DNA of 15,024 nt from Clostridia bacterium (lineage in GTDB: Bacteria; Bacillota; Clostridia; Christensenellales; Aristaeellaceae): positions 1 through 15,024 of the forward strand of contig JAFSZW010000463.1 in assembly GCA_017458865.1 (NCBI GenBank), given 5' to 3'. Numbering within the stretch: position 1 is the stretch's first letter; every line of letters begins with the position of its first letter. A program made the position numbers and the translations under genes. Below, one piece after another: positions 1 to 7,426 of the stretch. The notes beneath the pieces are model-generated. The model had not been told where the DNA came from. It worked only from the letters and a program-made list of their open reading frames with translations, and ran no database searches.

Positions 1-225
1 AGGCGTTGCGCCTGCGCCGAGGCCCTTTGTGAGCTTCTCGCCAATCTGGATAATGTTACTTGTCTTGCTCGTTCTGAGTGCCTGAACATCCGTATTGACG
101 GCAATAAAATCGACACCGTTCACGCCAAACTCGATCATCCGATTCAGTGCGTTTCCGCCGCCTCCGCCGCACCCAACAACCTTTATGGATGCCGCCGGCC
201 GTTCTTCCATCTCAATCTCAAACAC
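1..225 (-). CDS. ftsZ: Cell division protein FtsZ, N-terminal 75 residues (cut by window edge)
   Basis: FtsZ is the tubulin-like GTPase that polymerises at midcell into the Z-ring. Only the N-terminus is in the window. The reading frame continues open to base 1. It shows the diagnostic first nucleotide-binding segment VVGCGGGGGNALNRMI (about residues 16-31), then DFIAVNTDVQALR and the QIGEKLTKGLGAGATP stretch that contacts the nucleotide in this family. I chose the GTG at 225 because a GGGGGA ribosome binding site lies 7 bases upstream. An ATG at 210 is also in frame but has only a poor GAG upstream. The gene starts 27 bases after the ftsA stop, so the two are probably co-transcribed from the promoter at 1502-1530. 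The identification is firm; the exact start is less so. Confidence 0.96.
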   Translation of the reverse strand, partial: MFEIEMEERPAASIKVVGCGGGGGNALNRMIEFGVNGVDFIAVNTDVQALRTSKTSNIIQIGEKLTKGLGAGATP

Positions 226-252
226 AGGCAAATCCCCCTTTTCCGTTCGTGT

Positions 253-1431
253 TTATTTCCGGAACAGCCGGCGAAGCTTATCCAGGAAACCCGCATCCTG
301 CTCCTGCTGTTCTAAGGTGTTAAATACAAGTTCAACGAGACCGCTGCCGCTGGCGTAGATCTGCGGCTGCTTCATCTTGAGCATCTTCGCAGTTCCTTCG
401 CGGACATTATACTTCATCTTGCTTGCCGCATATACCCGTGCGCCCTTCATCAGCATCAGGCCGCCGCCGGTGATGTAGATGTTCGACCAGTTTCCAAGCC
501 GGATGCCGCTCTTTTCAATGGCATCCTGGCACAGCTCAAGGATCTCATCCACACGTGCCTCAATGATCATGGAAACCATCTCACCATCCACGGTCTCCAT
601 GTGCCCATCGTCGCCCTGGACCTCAATCTTTGCGTTCTTCGGTCCGCCGAATGAATAGGCGCGCTTGATGCGCTCGCAAAGCTCATAATCCTTCTCAAGG
701 CCCCTTGCGAGGTCCAGCGTAATATGCGCACCGCCGCAGGGCACGATATTCTGCCAGACAATGGAGTCGCCCTCAATGGCCATGATCTCAGTAGACAGAT
801 AACCGACGTCGATCAGGACAGCCGTATGATCCCGTTCCTCGTAAGGAACGATCTGCATGGCCTCACCAACAGAGGATGAATAGAACCCCTCGACGCCGAT
901 GCCCAGCTGCTTAAGGCGTGCGCTCACATCGTTGACAAAGAACTGATCGGCAATGACAAATCCGATCATGCCGTCAAGCATGGATCCCTTCTGGTCAACC
1001 GGCTCGAGTGTCTTCTGTCCGCCGTCCACCTTGAACCAGGCAGGCGACCGGTGAATGATCACACCGCTTGGCCGCTGCAGCATTTCAGTCGCCTGACGCT
1101 GCAGTCTCTCCACATCATCCGCCGTCACTTTCGGATCTGCACCCTGCAGTGCAAGGCCGGCTTCAACAACATAGATGCGGACAAACTCACCGGGCACACC
1201 GACATAGATCTCCCGGATATGTGTATTATTCTTTTTCTCAGCCGCCTCAATGGCGCTGGCAATGGCATCCGTAACGCTTTCCGGATCATTCCACTGTCCA
1301 TTCATAAAGCCATCATACTCGGCCATACCGGCACTCGTGATGCTGACGGTCCGACTGACCGCTTCCTCAGCCAGCAAAACAAGCACCTTGGAGGTACCGA
1401 AATCCAAAACTGCGGTTGGCTTTTTGCTCAT
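253..1431 (-). CDS. ftsA: Cell division protein FtsA (actin-like Z-ring membrane tether)
   Basis: FtsA is an actin-fold ATPase that anchors FtsZ filaments to the membrane and recruits later division proteins. The 392-residue product has the first phosphate loop as LDFGTSKV (about 9-16), an SHS2-like 1C region (about 75-165), the adenosine-site TGGG (321-324), and a basic amphipathic C-terminal helix GFLDKLRRLFRK (381-392), typical of the FtsA membrane-targeting sequence. The second phosphate motif, usually DIGGGT, reads DVGYLST (208-214), so it is divergent. The start is the ATG at 1431, preceded by GGGAG about 11 bases upstream; an in-frame ATG at 1470 would lie upstream of that site. A separate promoter sits about 70 bases upstream, and ftsZ follows after 27 bases. 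Position next to ftsQ and ftsZ supports the call over MreB or DnaK relatives. Confidence 0.95.
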   Translation of the reverse strand: MSKKPTAVLDFGTSKVLVLLAEEAVSRTVSITSAGMAEYDGFMNGQWNDPESVTDAIASAIEAAEKKNNTHIREIYVGVPGEFVRIYVVEAGLALQGADPKVTADDVERLQRQATEMLQRPSGVIIHRSPAWFKVDGGQKTLEPVDQKGSMLDGMIGFVIADQFFVNDVSARLKQLGIGVEGFYSSSVGEAMQIVPYEERDHTAVLIDVGYLSTEIMAIEGDSIVWQNIVPCGGAHITLDLARGLEKDYELCERIKRAYSFGGPKNAKIEVQGDDGHMETVDGEMVSMIIEARVDEILELCQDAIEKSGIRLGNWSNIYITGGGLMLMKGARVYAASKMKYNVREGTAKMLKMKQPQIYASGSGLVELVFNTLEQQEQDAGFLDKLRRLFRK

Positions 1432-1501
1432 AGTGTATTTATCTCCCGTTTTTTCGTGCCCAGATGGCATAAAAACACGTCATCCCAAAATCATTCGCTC
1501 T

Positions 1502-1530
1502 ATTCTAACCGAATTATTGATTCATTTCAA
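1502..1530 (-). promoter_or_regulatory. Sigma-A type promoter for ftsA-ftsZ
   Basis: On the minus strand TTGAAA (1525-1530) is followed after exactly 17 bases by TAGAAT (1502-1507). This is a good vegetative promoter match, placed about 70 bases before the ftsA start in the 252-base ftsQ-ftsA gap. It would let ftsA and ftsZ be expressed independently of the upstream mur genes. The rest of the gap (1432-1683) holds two small GC hairpins (5-base stems, for example 1668-1681) and no credible gene. Confidence 0.7.
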
Positions 1531-1683
1531 GACTTTCCGTCTTTTTTCTGTTATCCGGTCCCCTCATTTGGCTTTTATCTTCACCTTTTTTGTGCAACCG
1601 TGGTCTTTATACCCCCGATGGAGCGGTGCATCTGACCGCCTTATGCCCCATCATGCCCTGTATCCCACGGCTGATCCCAGCCA

Positions 1684-2508
1684 TTACTTCTTCTTTGGTG
1701 TTTCAGCCGGTTCAATTGTCGGCGTAGCCGTGGGAACGGGCGTAACCGTCGGCAAAACCGGAGGGATATAATGCGCCTCATAGCCATTGGAGATATCAAT
1801 GCGGGCGCCGGTCAGATTTTCCATCTCCTGACGCTGATGCAGGACCTCTCTGGCAACAACCAGCTTGACCGTCAGGTCTTTTGCCTGTCCCAGAACAACC
1901 TGCGCCTGCTCGGTTGTCATGATATAGATATTGTCAAGATTCCCGATATCAAGAGAGGCTGTCCTTCCCAGCATGTTCGTCTCATCCAGCGCCTTAAGCA
2001 CCTTGCTCAGAGCAACCAGCTGTTCTTTGTCCATAACCCCAACCGGTTCACCTGCCAGGATTTTCGCCGCATCCGGAAGATTCAGGCCAAATACAAACGG
2101 ACATTTGACGTTTTCAGGCATATTGGGGCCGGAGTTCTCAAGCACCACGCCATTTTCATCAATGACGTAATAGAATCCGTTGCGCACCAGGATCCCCATC
2201 GCATGACGTTCATTGAGCCGCAGCGTCAGCGTACCGCTGTAATCCAGCTGGGCCGAGCGAAACTTAAGGTACCGGTTGCTTTCAATTCTGGTCTTTAGTC
2301 TCGACTTGTTCAGCAAAAGGTAGTTATCGCCTATCTTGATGCCGCTTAATTCGATGAAATCTGCCTTTGGAACGGTACGGTTCCCGACCACGTTCAGATT
2401 CCGTATCTTAAACAGATACAGGCAGAGGATAACAGCAATCAGTGAAATTCCAAACAGGATGATCATCAGCGTTATCCCGTAGTCCTTCAGTTTCTTCCCT
2501 TTGCTCAT
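1684..2508 (-). CDS. ftsQ: Cell division protein FtsQ/DivIB
   Basis: FtsQ/DivIB is a bitopic membrane protein that, with FtsL and DivIC/FtsB, regulates septal peptidoglycan synthesis. The 274-residue product has a short basic cytoplasmic end (MSKGKKLKDY), one membrane span (about 11-33), a POTRA domain starting FKIRNLNVVGNRTV (about 34-103), a beta domain with FYYVIDENGVVLEN (112-125), and a C-terminal tail rich in Pro and Thr ending in three lysines (about 249-274). The ATG at 2508 was chosen because GAGGAAAGGA lies directly upstream; an in-frame start at 2562 would add 18 residues that do not look like an FtsQ terminus. It follows murD after 112 bases, where ftsW, murG, murB and murC often occur. 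Family membership is firm; the low-complexity tail is the unusual part. Confidence 0.9.
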   Translation of the reverse strand: MSKGKKLKDYGITLMIILFGISLIAVILCLYLFKIRNLNVVGNRTVPKADFIELSGIKIGDNYLLLNKSRLKTRIESNRYLKFRSAQLDYSGTLTLRLNERHAMGILVRNGFYYVIDENGVVLENSGPNMPENVKCPFVFGLNLPDAAKILAGEPVGVMDKEQLVALSKVLKALDETNMLGRTASLDIGNLDNIYIMTTEQAQVVLGQAKDLTVKLVVAREVLHQRQEMENLTGARIDISNGYEAHYIPPVLPTVTPVPTATPTIEPAETPKKK

Positions 2509-2543
2509 ATTCCTTTCCTCAAATATCCCGGATAACCGCGCCA

Positions 2544-2559
2544 TTGCCTGACAAGGCAA
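2544..2559 (-). repeat. Small perfect inverted repeat in the murD-ftsQ spacer
   Basis: TTGCCT and AGGCAA flank a 4-base loop. No T-run follows on either strand, so this is not an intrinsic terminator. It lies 35 bases before the ftsQ start. Any role in RNA processing or translation is a guess. Confidence 0.35.
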
Positions 2560-2620
2560 CATACGTCCTGCGGTCTCAACGGATTCAGAAAGTCCCAGCG
2601 AAGAAAGGAGGTGGGAATCG

Positions 2621-3988
2621 TCAGCTCATCGCATTGACTTTCTCCTTGAAGATCCGTCCACGGTCTTCGAAATCCTTAAACATGTCAAAACTTGCACAGG
2701 CAGGCGAAAGGAGGACGCAGCCGCCATTTTTTGCCTTGCTCCGGCAGATGGCCAGTGCCTGATCGAAATCATACCCCGCCATAGTGTAGTTATGAAGGCC
2801 CTTTGCCTCCATGGCAGCGCGGATCTGCTCCGCCGTATCCCCGATCAGGACACAGTGGATGATCTGCGGAGATGCTGCCAGCGTTTCCGCAAGAGGATCA
2901 AAAGAAACCTTCTTGTCACTGCCGCCCAGGATCAGCACCGTATCCTTTGTCATGGTAGCAATCGCTTTCTGGGTTGAATCGACATTGGTTCCCTTGGAAT
3001 CATTGATGTACGTCACGCCGTCAAGCGTCCGAACCGTCTCAATGCGGTGTTCAACGCCCGGGAAGGTACGCAGGACTTCCCGCATCGTCTCTGTCGGAAC
3101 GCCCAGTGCGCCGGTGATTGCGACAGCTGCCAGGGCGTTTTCAAGATTGTGCGGGCCAGGGATGCGGATTTCGCTGACACGGCATACGGCATGTGGCTTG
3201 TCAAACAGTACCATCACCATATCATCGTCAACATAAGCACCGCAGGGCACCTTCTGTGTCCTTGAGAACCAGACAATGTGGGCCCTCAGATCCTCTGCCA
3301 TCTTCCGGCATGCAGGATCATCGTAGTTGAATACCGCCGCGTTATGCCGCGTCTGGCGTTCAAAAATACGATGCTTCATGGCAATATAGGTCTCCATATT
3401 TCCATGACGCACCAGATGGTCCTCTGTAATATTGAGGCACGCAGCCACATCCGGATGGAATGTAGAAATGGTCTCACACTGATAGGAACTGACCTCGGCC
3501 ACAGTGACATCATCCGCTTTCATGCTGAGTGCCTCGGAAGTAATGGGATAGCCGATATTCCCGCACACCAGCGTATGTCTGCCAGTCGCCTTAAAGATTT
3601 CGCCAACCAGTGTGGTTGTCGTCGTCTTTCCGTTGGTCCCTGTAATGGCGACAAGACGCCCGTGCAGTACACGTGCGCCTAATTCCAGTTCCCCAATAAC
3701 CTCTATTCCCTTCTGCACAGCCTCCTGGACGAAAGGCTTCGCATAAGCGATGCCAGGGCTGATGACCAGCATATCCATCCCGTCAAGAAGCCCCTCTGGC
3801 GAGACGCCAAGCGCCTGTCTGCAGGGAATCTCAGCCAGGCGCTGCATGGTTTCCTCCCCCAGCGCCTCAGCCGTTTTCATATCATTTACCGTAACGTCCG
3901 CGCCGAGATCTGTAAGCATCTTTGCTGCACTCACGCCACTGCGGGCAAGTCCGACGATCAGAACATGCCGTCCGTTCCAGTTTTCCAT
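2621..3988 (-). CDS. murD: UDP-N-acetylmuramoylalanine--D-glutamate ligase MurD
   Basis: MurD is the cytoplasmic ATP-dependent ligase that adds D-glutamate to UDP-MurNAc-L-Ala in peptidoglycan precursor synthesis. The protein of about 455 residues has the N-terminal UDP-binding Rossmann segment VLIVGLARSGVSAAKML (9-25), the ATP loop AITGTNGKTTTT (114-125), the central motif NITEDHLVRHG (about 185-195) with the likely carbamylated lysine in YIAMKHRIF (K204), HRIETV near 313, the ADP-site NDSKGTNVDST (about 328-338), and the C-terminal LLSPACASFDMFKDFEDRG. The ATG at 3988 has AAGGAG upstream at good spacing. Length is typical of the family. It lies 185 bases after mraY and 112 bases before ftsQ. 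Confidence 0.97.
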   Translation of the reverse strand: MENWNGRHVLIVGLARSGVSAAKMLTDLGADVTVNDMKTAEALGEETMQRLAEIPCRQALGVSPEGLLDGMDMLVISPGIAYAKPFVQEAVQKGIEVIGELELGARVLHGRLVAITGTNGKTTTTTLVGEIFKATGRHTLVCGNIGYPITSEALSMKADDVTVAEVSSYQCETISTFHPDVAACLNITEDHLVRHGNMETYIAMKHRIFERQTRHNAAVFNYDDPACRKMAEDLRAHIVWFSRTQKVPCGAYVDDDMVMVLFDKPHAVCRVSEIRIPGPHNLENALAAVAITGALGVPTETMREVLRTFPGVEHRIETVRTLDGVTYINDSKGTNVDSTQKAIATMTKDTVLILGGSDKKVSFDPLAETLAASPQIIHCVLIGDTAEQIRAAMEAKGLHNYTMAGYDFDQALAICRSKAKNGGCVLLSPACASFDMFKDFEDRGRIFKEKVNAMS

Positions 3989-4002
3989 TATATGTCACTC
4001 CT

Positions 4003-4017
4003 TCGGCACTCAGCCGA
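4003..4017 (-). promoter_or_regulatory. Hairpin abutting the murD ribosome binding site
   Basis: In the minus-strand transcript TCGGC and GCCGA form a 5-base stem around TGAGT, and its 3' arm runs into the murD Shine-Dalgarno AAGGAG (3998-4003). It could modulate ribosome access. The surrounding mraY-murD spacer (3989-4173) has no supported gene. Confidence 0.35.
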
Positions 4018-4173
4018 TCATTGTTCCGCCGCACAACTATCGACGGTGCTGCTGTCACAGCCGGTCAGGCAGGAAAATGTCCACCCTGTCCGGGCGTCCG
4101 CACAGCGACCAGCAAGGTCAGACGACTCCGACCTGTTCAGGCAGCAGATATGTCAACTGCTCTGTCTTCATAT

Positions 4174-5142
4174 TCAGCAGACGCCAAGCAGCGCCGCCAG
4201 GCAGAGCAGTATTGTCGTCACATTGTAGATCATAACAATCTTGGGCTCCGAGATTCCGGACAGTTCAAAATGGTGGTGAATCGGTGCCATTTTGAAAATC
4301 CGCTTGCCGTGGGTAGCCCGGAAATAGGCAAACTGGATCAGGTCCGAAAGACTGGACATCATCATCCAGAATGCGACCAGCAGCAGAATCAGCGGCTGCC
4401 GCATGACAACCGCGGCAGCTGAAACTGCACCGCCGATATACATTGATCCGGTGTCGCCCATGAACATCTTTGCCGGATAGGCGTTATAGAACAGGAAGGC
4501 AAAGCATGCACCGACCAGTGCGCCGCATCCGGCACCAAGTGCCAGATCGCCGGCAAGCACTGCCAGAATGGCAAAAAAGGCGAAATCGACGTAGGCAACT
4601 GATGTCAGCAGACCGTCAAGGCCATCAAGCAGATTGGCGCTGTTCGTCGTGCCAACAATGATGAAGGCAGTGATCGGAATATACAAGATACCCAGATCCA
4701 CCTCCGTCCTGAGGAACGGAATGCGGATGACGGAGCCAACCAGCGGGCTCATATAACAGTAAACAGCGAAAATGATCGCCGCGACCGTCTGGATGATCAG
4801 TTTCTGCCGCGGTGTCAGGCCCTTGTTTTCCTTGTGCCGGATCTTCGTCATGTCATCTGCAAACCCGATGCCCATGTTGACATGTCCGAGCAGAAGGACA
4901 GCGATTAAGAGCTGCTTTGGACCTGGGACGAAAAATGCCATGATGCAGACAGCCAGAAGCGCTGCGCTTGCAATGACCAGGCCGCCCATTGTCGGCGTTC
5001 CCTGCTTCTTCTTATGCGCCTCAGGAGCCAGTTCATAGATGTTCTGGCCGAATTTCATCTTATGGAGTACAGGAAGCAGAATCCGTCCCAGTATTATCCC
5101 GCAGATGAACGCTGTAAAGACTGCCGCTGCTACGTACTTCAT
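4174..5142 (-). CDS. mraY: Phospho-N-acetylmuramoyl-pentapeptide transferase MraY
   Basis: MraY is the polytopic membrane enzyme that transfers phospho-MurNAc-pentapeptide to undecaprenyl phosphate, making lipid I. The 322-residue product has about ten hydrophobic segments and the family signatures: HKKKQGTPTMGG (43-54), the aspartate pair in GFADDMTKI (D96, D97), NLLDGLDGL (170-178), FMGDTGSMYIGG (D230) and the cytoplasmic histidine cluster APIHHHFELSG (HHH 289-291). All expected catalytic residues are visible. The ATG at 5142 follows AGAAAGAGG, 13 bases after the murE stop, so the two genes are translated from one message. murF, which often lies between murE and mraY, is missing here. Length fits the family. 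Confidence 0.97.
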   Translation of the reverse strand: MKYVAAAVFTAFICGIILGRILLPVLHKMKFGQNIYELAPEAHKKKQGTPTMGGLVIASAALLAVCIMAFFVPGPKQLLIAVLLLGHVNMGIGFADDMTKIRHKENKGLTPRQKLIIQTVAAIIFAVYCYMSPLVGSVIRIPFLRTEVDLGILYIPITAFIIVGTTNSANLLDGLDGLLTSVAYVDFAFFAILAVLAGDLALGAGCGALVGACFAFLFYNAYPAKMFMGDTGSMYIGGAVSAAAVVMRQPLILLLVAFWMMMSSLSDLIQFAYFRATHGKRIFKMAPIHHHFELSGISEPKIVMIYNVTTILLCLAALLGVC

Positions 5143-5155
5143 CCGTTGCCTCTTT

Positions 5156-6625
5156 CTAGATCTCGTCCTCTTTCATTTCAACCAGAAGGCTCTGAACAAT
5201 CTCCTTCTCATCAAAAGGATGTTTGACGCCCTGGATGTCCTGATACGTCTCGTGACCCTTGCCGGCCAGGACAATGATGTCCCCGCCAACAGCCATCTCC
5301 ATCGCCTGACGGATGGCCTCGCGCCGGTTTTCAATGACCTCATAATCTGCGCCGGTCGGCCGGATGCCCGACTCAATGGCATTCAGAATAGCCATTGGAT
5401 CCTCAAAGCGGGGATTGTCGCTGGTCAGAATGGAGAAGTCCGCCATTTCACCAGCGATCTTGCCCATCATAGGCCGTTTGCCCTTGTCCCGGTCGCCGCC
5501 GCATCCAAACACCAGGATGATGCGGCCCCGGCAGAATTCACGAACCGTCCGCAGGATGTTTGAAAGCGCATCCGGCGAATGGCTGTAGTCAAGGATCATT
5601 CGATACGGTGTATTGGTCGGCAGCATTTCGACCCGGCCAGGCACTGATACCAGTGACTCAAGACCGGCCTTGATCTGGTCAATGGAAAAGCCCATGATCA
5701 TGGCAAGGGAGCTGGCGGCCAGTGCATTGTAGACATTGAACATGCCCGTCAGCAGGAGATGCACGCGCACGCCCGGCACATCGTGCAGCTTCATCATGAA
5801 TGAAACCGAGCTCTCGGTAATCTCGATATCCCTGGCATACAGATCGGACTTCGCACTGATTCCGTACGTGACGTAAGGGCAGGTCAGGTTCTCAATGACG
5901 CGGTCGGCTGTTTCCTCATCCACGTTCACCGCAGCATTTCTCACCATGCCGCTGTTGAACAGAATGCACTTTGCAGCGAAGTAGTTATCAAGTGTCCCGA
6001 AGAAATCCAGGTGATCCTGGGACAGATTCGTGTAGGCGGCCGCATCAAACTGGACGCCGACCAGCTTGCGAAGGTACAGCGCATGCGCACTGACCTCCAT
6101 ACAGACGATCTTGACGCCTGCATCCGCCATAACGCGCAGGATGGAGAACATCTCAATCGGGTCAGGCGTTGTCAGCTTGCTCGGCAGCTTGGTATTGCCG
6201 GCAATGCATCCCGTCGTCCCAATAATGCCGCAGGAGATCCCCGCAGCCTCAGCAATGCTCTTGAAAAGGTATGTTGTGGTCGTTTTCCCCTTGGTACCGG
6301 TAATACCAACAAGGCGCATGCGCTTTTCCGGATGCCCGTTAAATGCTGCGGCAATCCTCGTCATCGCAGCACGGGTATCCGTCACAACCACCTGTGCCAC
6401 GTCCATGTCCAGTTTCCGCTCAACGATCAATGCCACGCAGCCGTTTTCGACCGCCTGAGGCGCAAAATCATGGGCGTCCACACGACCGCCAGGAATACAG
6501 AAGAAAAGGCCGTTCTGGCATTTCTGCCTGGAATCAGCAGTAAGGATATCAATCTCGAGATCCATTGGGACCTGATAGAGTTCCTTTACCTCAATGACAT
6601 CCTGTATCAGTTCTGCTAGTTGCAT
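5156..6625 (-). CDS. murE: UDP-MurNAc-L-alanyl-D-glutamate--2,6-diaminopimelate ligase MurE
   Basis: MurE adds the third stem-peptide residue to UDP-MurNAc-dipeptide in the cytoplasm. The 489-residue protein has the N-terminal UDP-binding region with LTADSRQ, the ATP loop GITGTKGKTTTT (about 107-118), TTPDP (152-156), SAHAL near 179, a probable carbamylated lysine in YFAAKCILF (about K219), VPGRVE near 328, DYSHSPDAL, GCGGDRDKGKRPMM, and the substrate-selecting DNPR motif (about 403-406). DNPR is known to mark meso-diaminopimelate enzymes rather than lysine enzymes, so the wall is predicted to be DAP-type. The ATG at 6625 was chosen because AAGGAG lies 7 bases before it; an in-frame TTG two codons earlier is too close to that site. 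It precedes mraY by 13 bases. Confidence 0.96.
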   Translation of the reverse strand: MQLAELIQDVIEVKELYQVPMDLEIDILTADSRQKCQNGLFFCIPGGRVDAHDFAPQAVENGCVALIVERKLDMDVAQVVVTDTRAAMTRIAAAFNGHPEKRMRLVGITGTKGKTTTTYLFKSIAEAAGISCGIIGTTGCIAGNTKLPSKLTTPDPIEMFSILRVMADAGVKIVCMEVSAHALYLRKLVGVQFDAAAYTNLSQDHLDFFGTLDNYFAAKCILFNSGMVRNAAVNVDEETADRVIENLTCPYVTYGISAKSDLYARDIEITESSVSFMMKLHDVPGVRVHLLLTGMFNVYNALAASSLAMIMGFSIDQIKAGLESLVSVPGRVEMLPTNTPYRMILDYSHSPDALSNILRTVREFCRGRIILVFGCGGDRDKGKRPMMGKIAGEMADFSILTSDNPRFEDPMAILNAIESGIRPTGADYEVIENRREAIRQAMEMAVGGDIIVLAGKGHETYQDIQGVKHPFDEKEIVQSLLVEMKEDEI

Positions 6626-6670
6626 AGTCAAGCTCCTTCAATCGCTTCCGTCTCCGGACAGCTGTACCTT

Positions 6671-6684
6671 GCCGGTTTCCCGGC
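6671..6684 (-). promoter_or_regulatory. GNRA-loop hairpin in the ftsL-murE spacer
   Basis: The minus-strand RNA can form GCCGG-GAAA-CCGGC, a 5-base GC stem capped by a GNRA tetraloop. It lies in the 113-base gap between ftsL and murE, where the septal transpeptidase gene (ftsI/spoVD) normally sits. No T-run follows, so it is not an intrinsic terminator. It might be an RNA-stability or processing element. Confidence 0.4.
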
Positions 6685-6738
6685 CACATGCAGCCGCTCG
6701 TGCCCGTTCCGAGCCTGCCTGGAATCACCATGTGCCTG

Positions 6739-7365
6739 TCACAGATGCAGGACCCCGATCAGATTCAGCAATGCATCAAACAATCCAAACTGTGATTCCT
6801 CTGCCGCAGCTTCCTCGCCCGGCAGATTCGTTTTTTCCGGCAGCTGAACATAGATTTCCTGGACCTCAGCCTTTTCGCGTCTCAGCATGCCCAGTGAATT
6901 CTGTGCCTGGTTGCGAATCCGTTCGCTGCTCTTTGCCAGTGCCAGAGCACGTTCCATTTCAGCATTCTTCTCGAGGAAATAGCTTTCCTTGTTCCTGAAC
7001 TCCTGAATGGCGCGAAGATCATTATCTATAACTGTACGTTTCTGGAGATACACATATCCAAGGAACAAAAACAGACAGAAAAGGATCACGCACAGTGTTG
7101 CTGACAGGCGGTCCCGGCTGATTTCACGCAAAAGGGCATCGAGTGGTCCCATTTGCTGACGGGCAGCCGGCGCCGACTGGCGTGCCGGCTGATTCAGCAG
7201 CGGTTCGGGGGACTCCACCCCGCGGGTGGCGTACGCATTGTCTCTCAGCTTGTCCCTCGCGCTTCCAGCCATTTCTCTCGCAATATAAAGTTCTTCCCGC
7301 TCATCATAGACCGCGCCGGCAGTACTGTATCTGCTGCGCGATCCTCGTCCGGTCTGCTTTTGCAT
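6739..7365 (-). CDS. ftsL: FtsL-like cell division protein with long terminal extensions
   Basis: FtsL is a bitopic coiled-coil protein that joins FtsQ/DivIB and FtsB/DivIC to activate septal wall synthesis. The 208-residue product has a long, charged, probably disordered cytoplasmic part (about 1-86), one membrane span (about 87-107, LSATLCVILFCLFLFLGYVYL) and an extracytoplasmic coiled-coil segment (about 112-172). It ends with an acidic linker and a hydrophobic terminal helix FGLFDALLNLIGVLHL (193-208). Typical FtsL proteins have about 120 residues, so both ends are extended. The identification rests on topology plus position between mraZ and murE, because FtsL sequences are poorly conserved. 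The ATG at 7365 has a GGGGGG ribosome binding site upstream. Adjacent slots for rsmH and ftsI are empty. DivIC/FtsB-like is the alternative. Confidence 0.75.
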   Translation of the reverse strand: MQKQTGRGSRSRYSTAGAVYDEREELYIAREMAGSARDKLRDNAYATRGVESPEPLLNQPARQSAPAARQQMGPLDALLREISRDRLSATLCVILFCLFLFLGYVYLQKRTVIDNDLRAIQEFRNKESYFLEKNAEMERALALAKSSERIRNQAQNSLGMLRREKAEVQEIYVQLPEKTNLPGEEAAAEESQFGLFDALLNLIGVLHL

Positions 7366-7426
7366 CCCTGTTTCCCCCCTCTTCGACCAAAGTCCCCCAA
7401 CCTTGAGTCGTTTCAGTGATTTTCAG

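Noticed and set aside
1051..1771. Long plus-strand open frames over the ftsA start and ftsQ-ftsA gap
   Set aside because: They are antisense to ftsA and ftsQ, have no good ribosome binding sites, and their translations show no family features. They are shadows of the minus-strand genes.
2591..2620. Plus-strand GAAAGGAGGTGGG resembling a ribosome binding site near the murD end
   Set aside because: No plausible plus-strand gene follows; the frame there is antisense to murD.
4119..4172. A 17-codon minus-strand frame (starting MKTEQLTYLLPEQ) just after mraY
   Set aside because: No ribosome binding site precedes it and its length is within chance. The TTGACA inside it has no -10 box at correct spacing.
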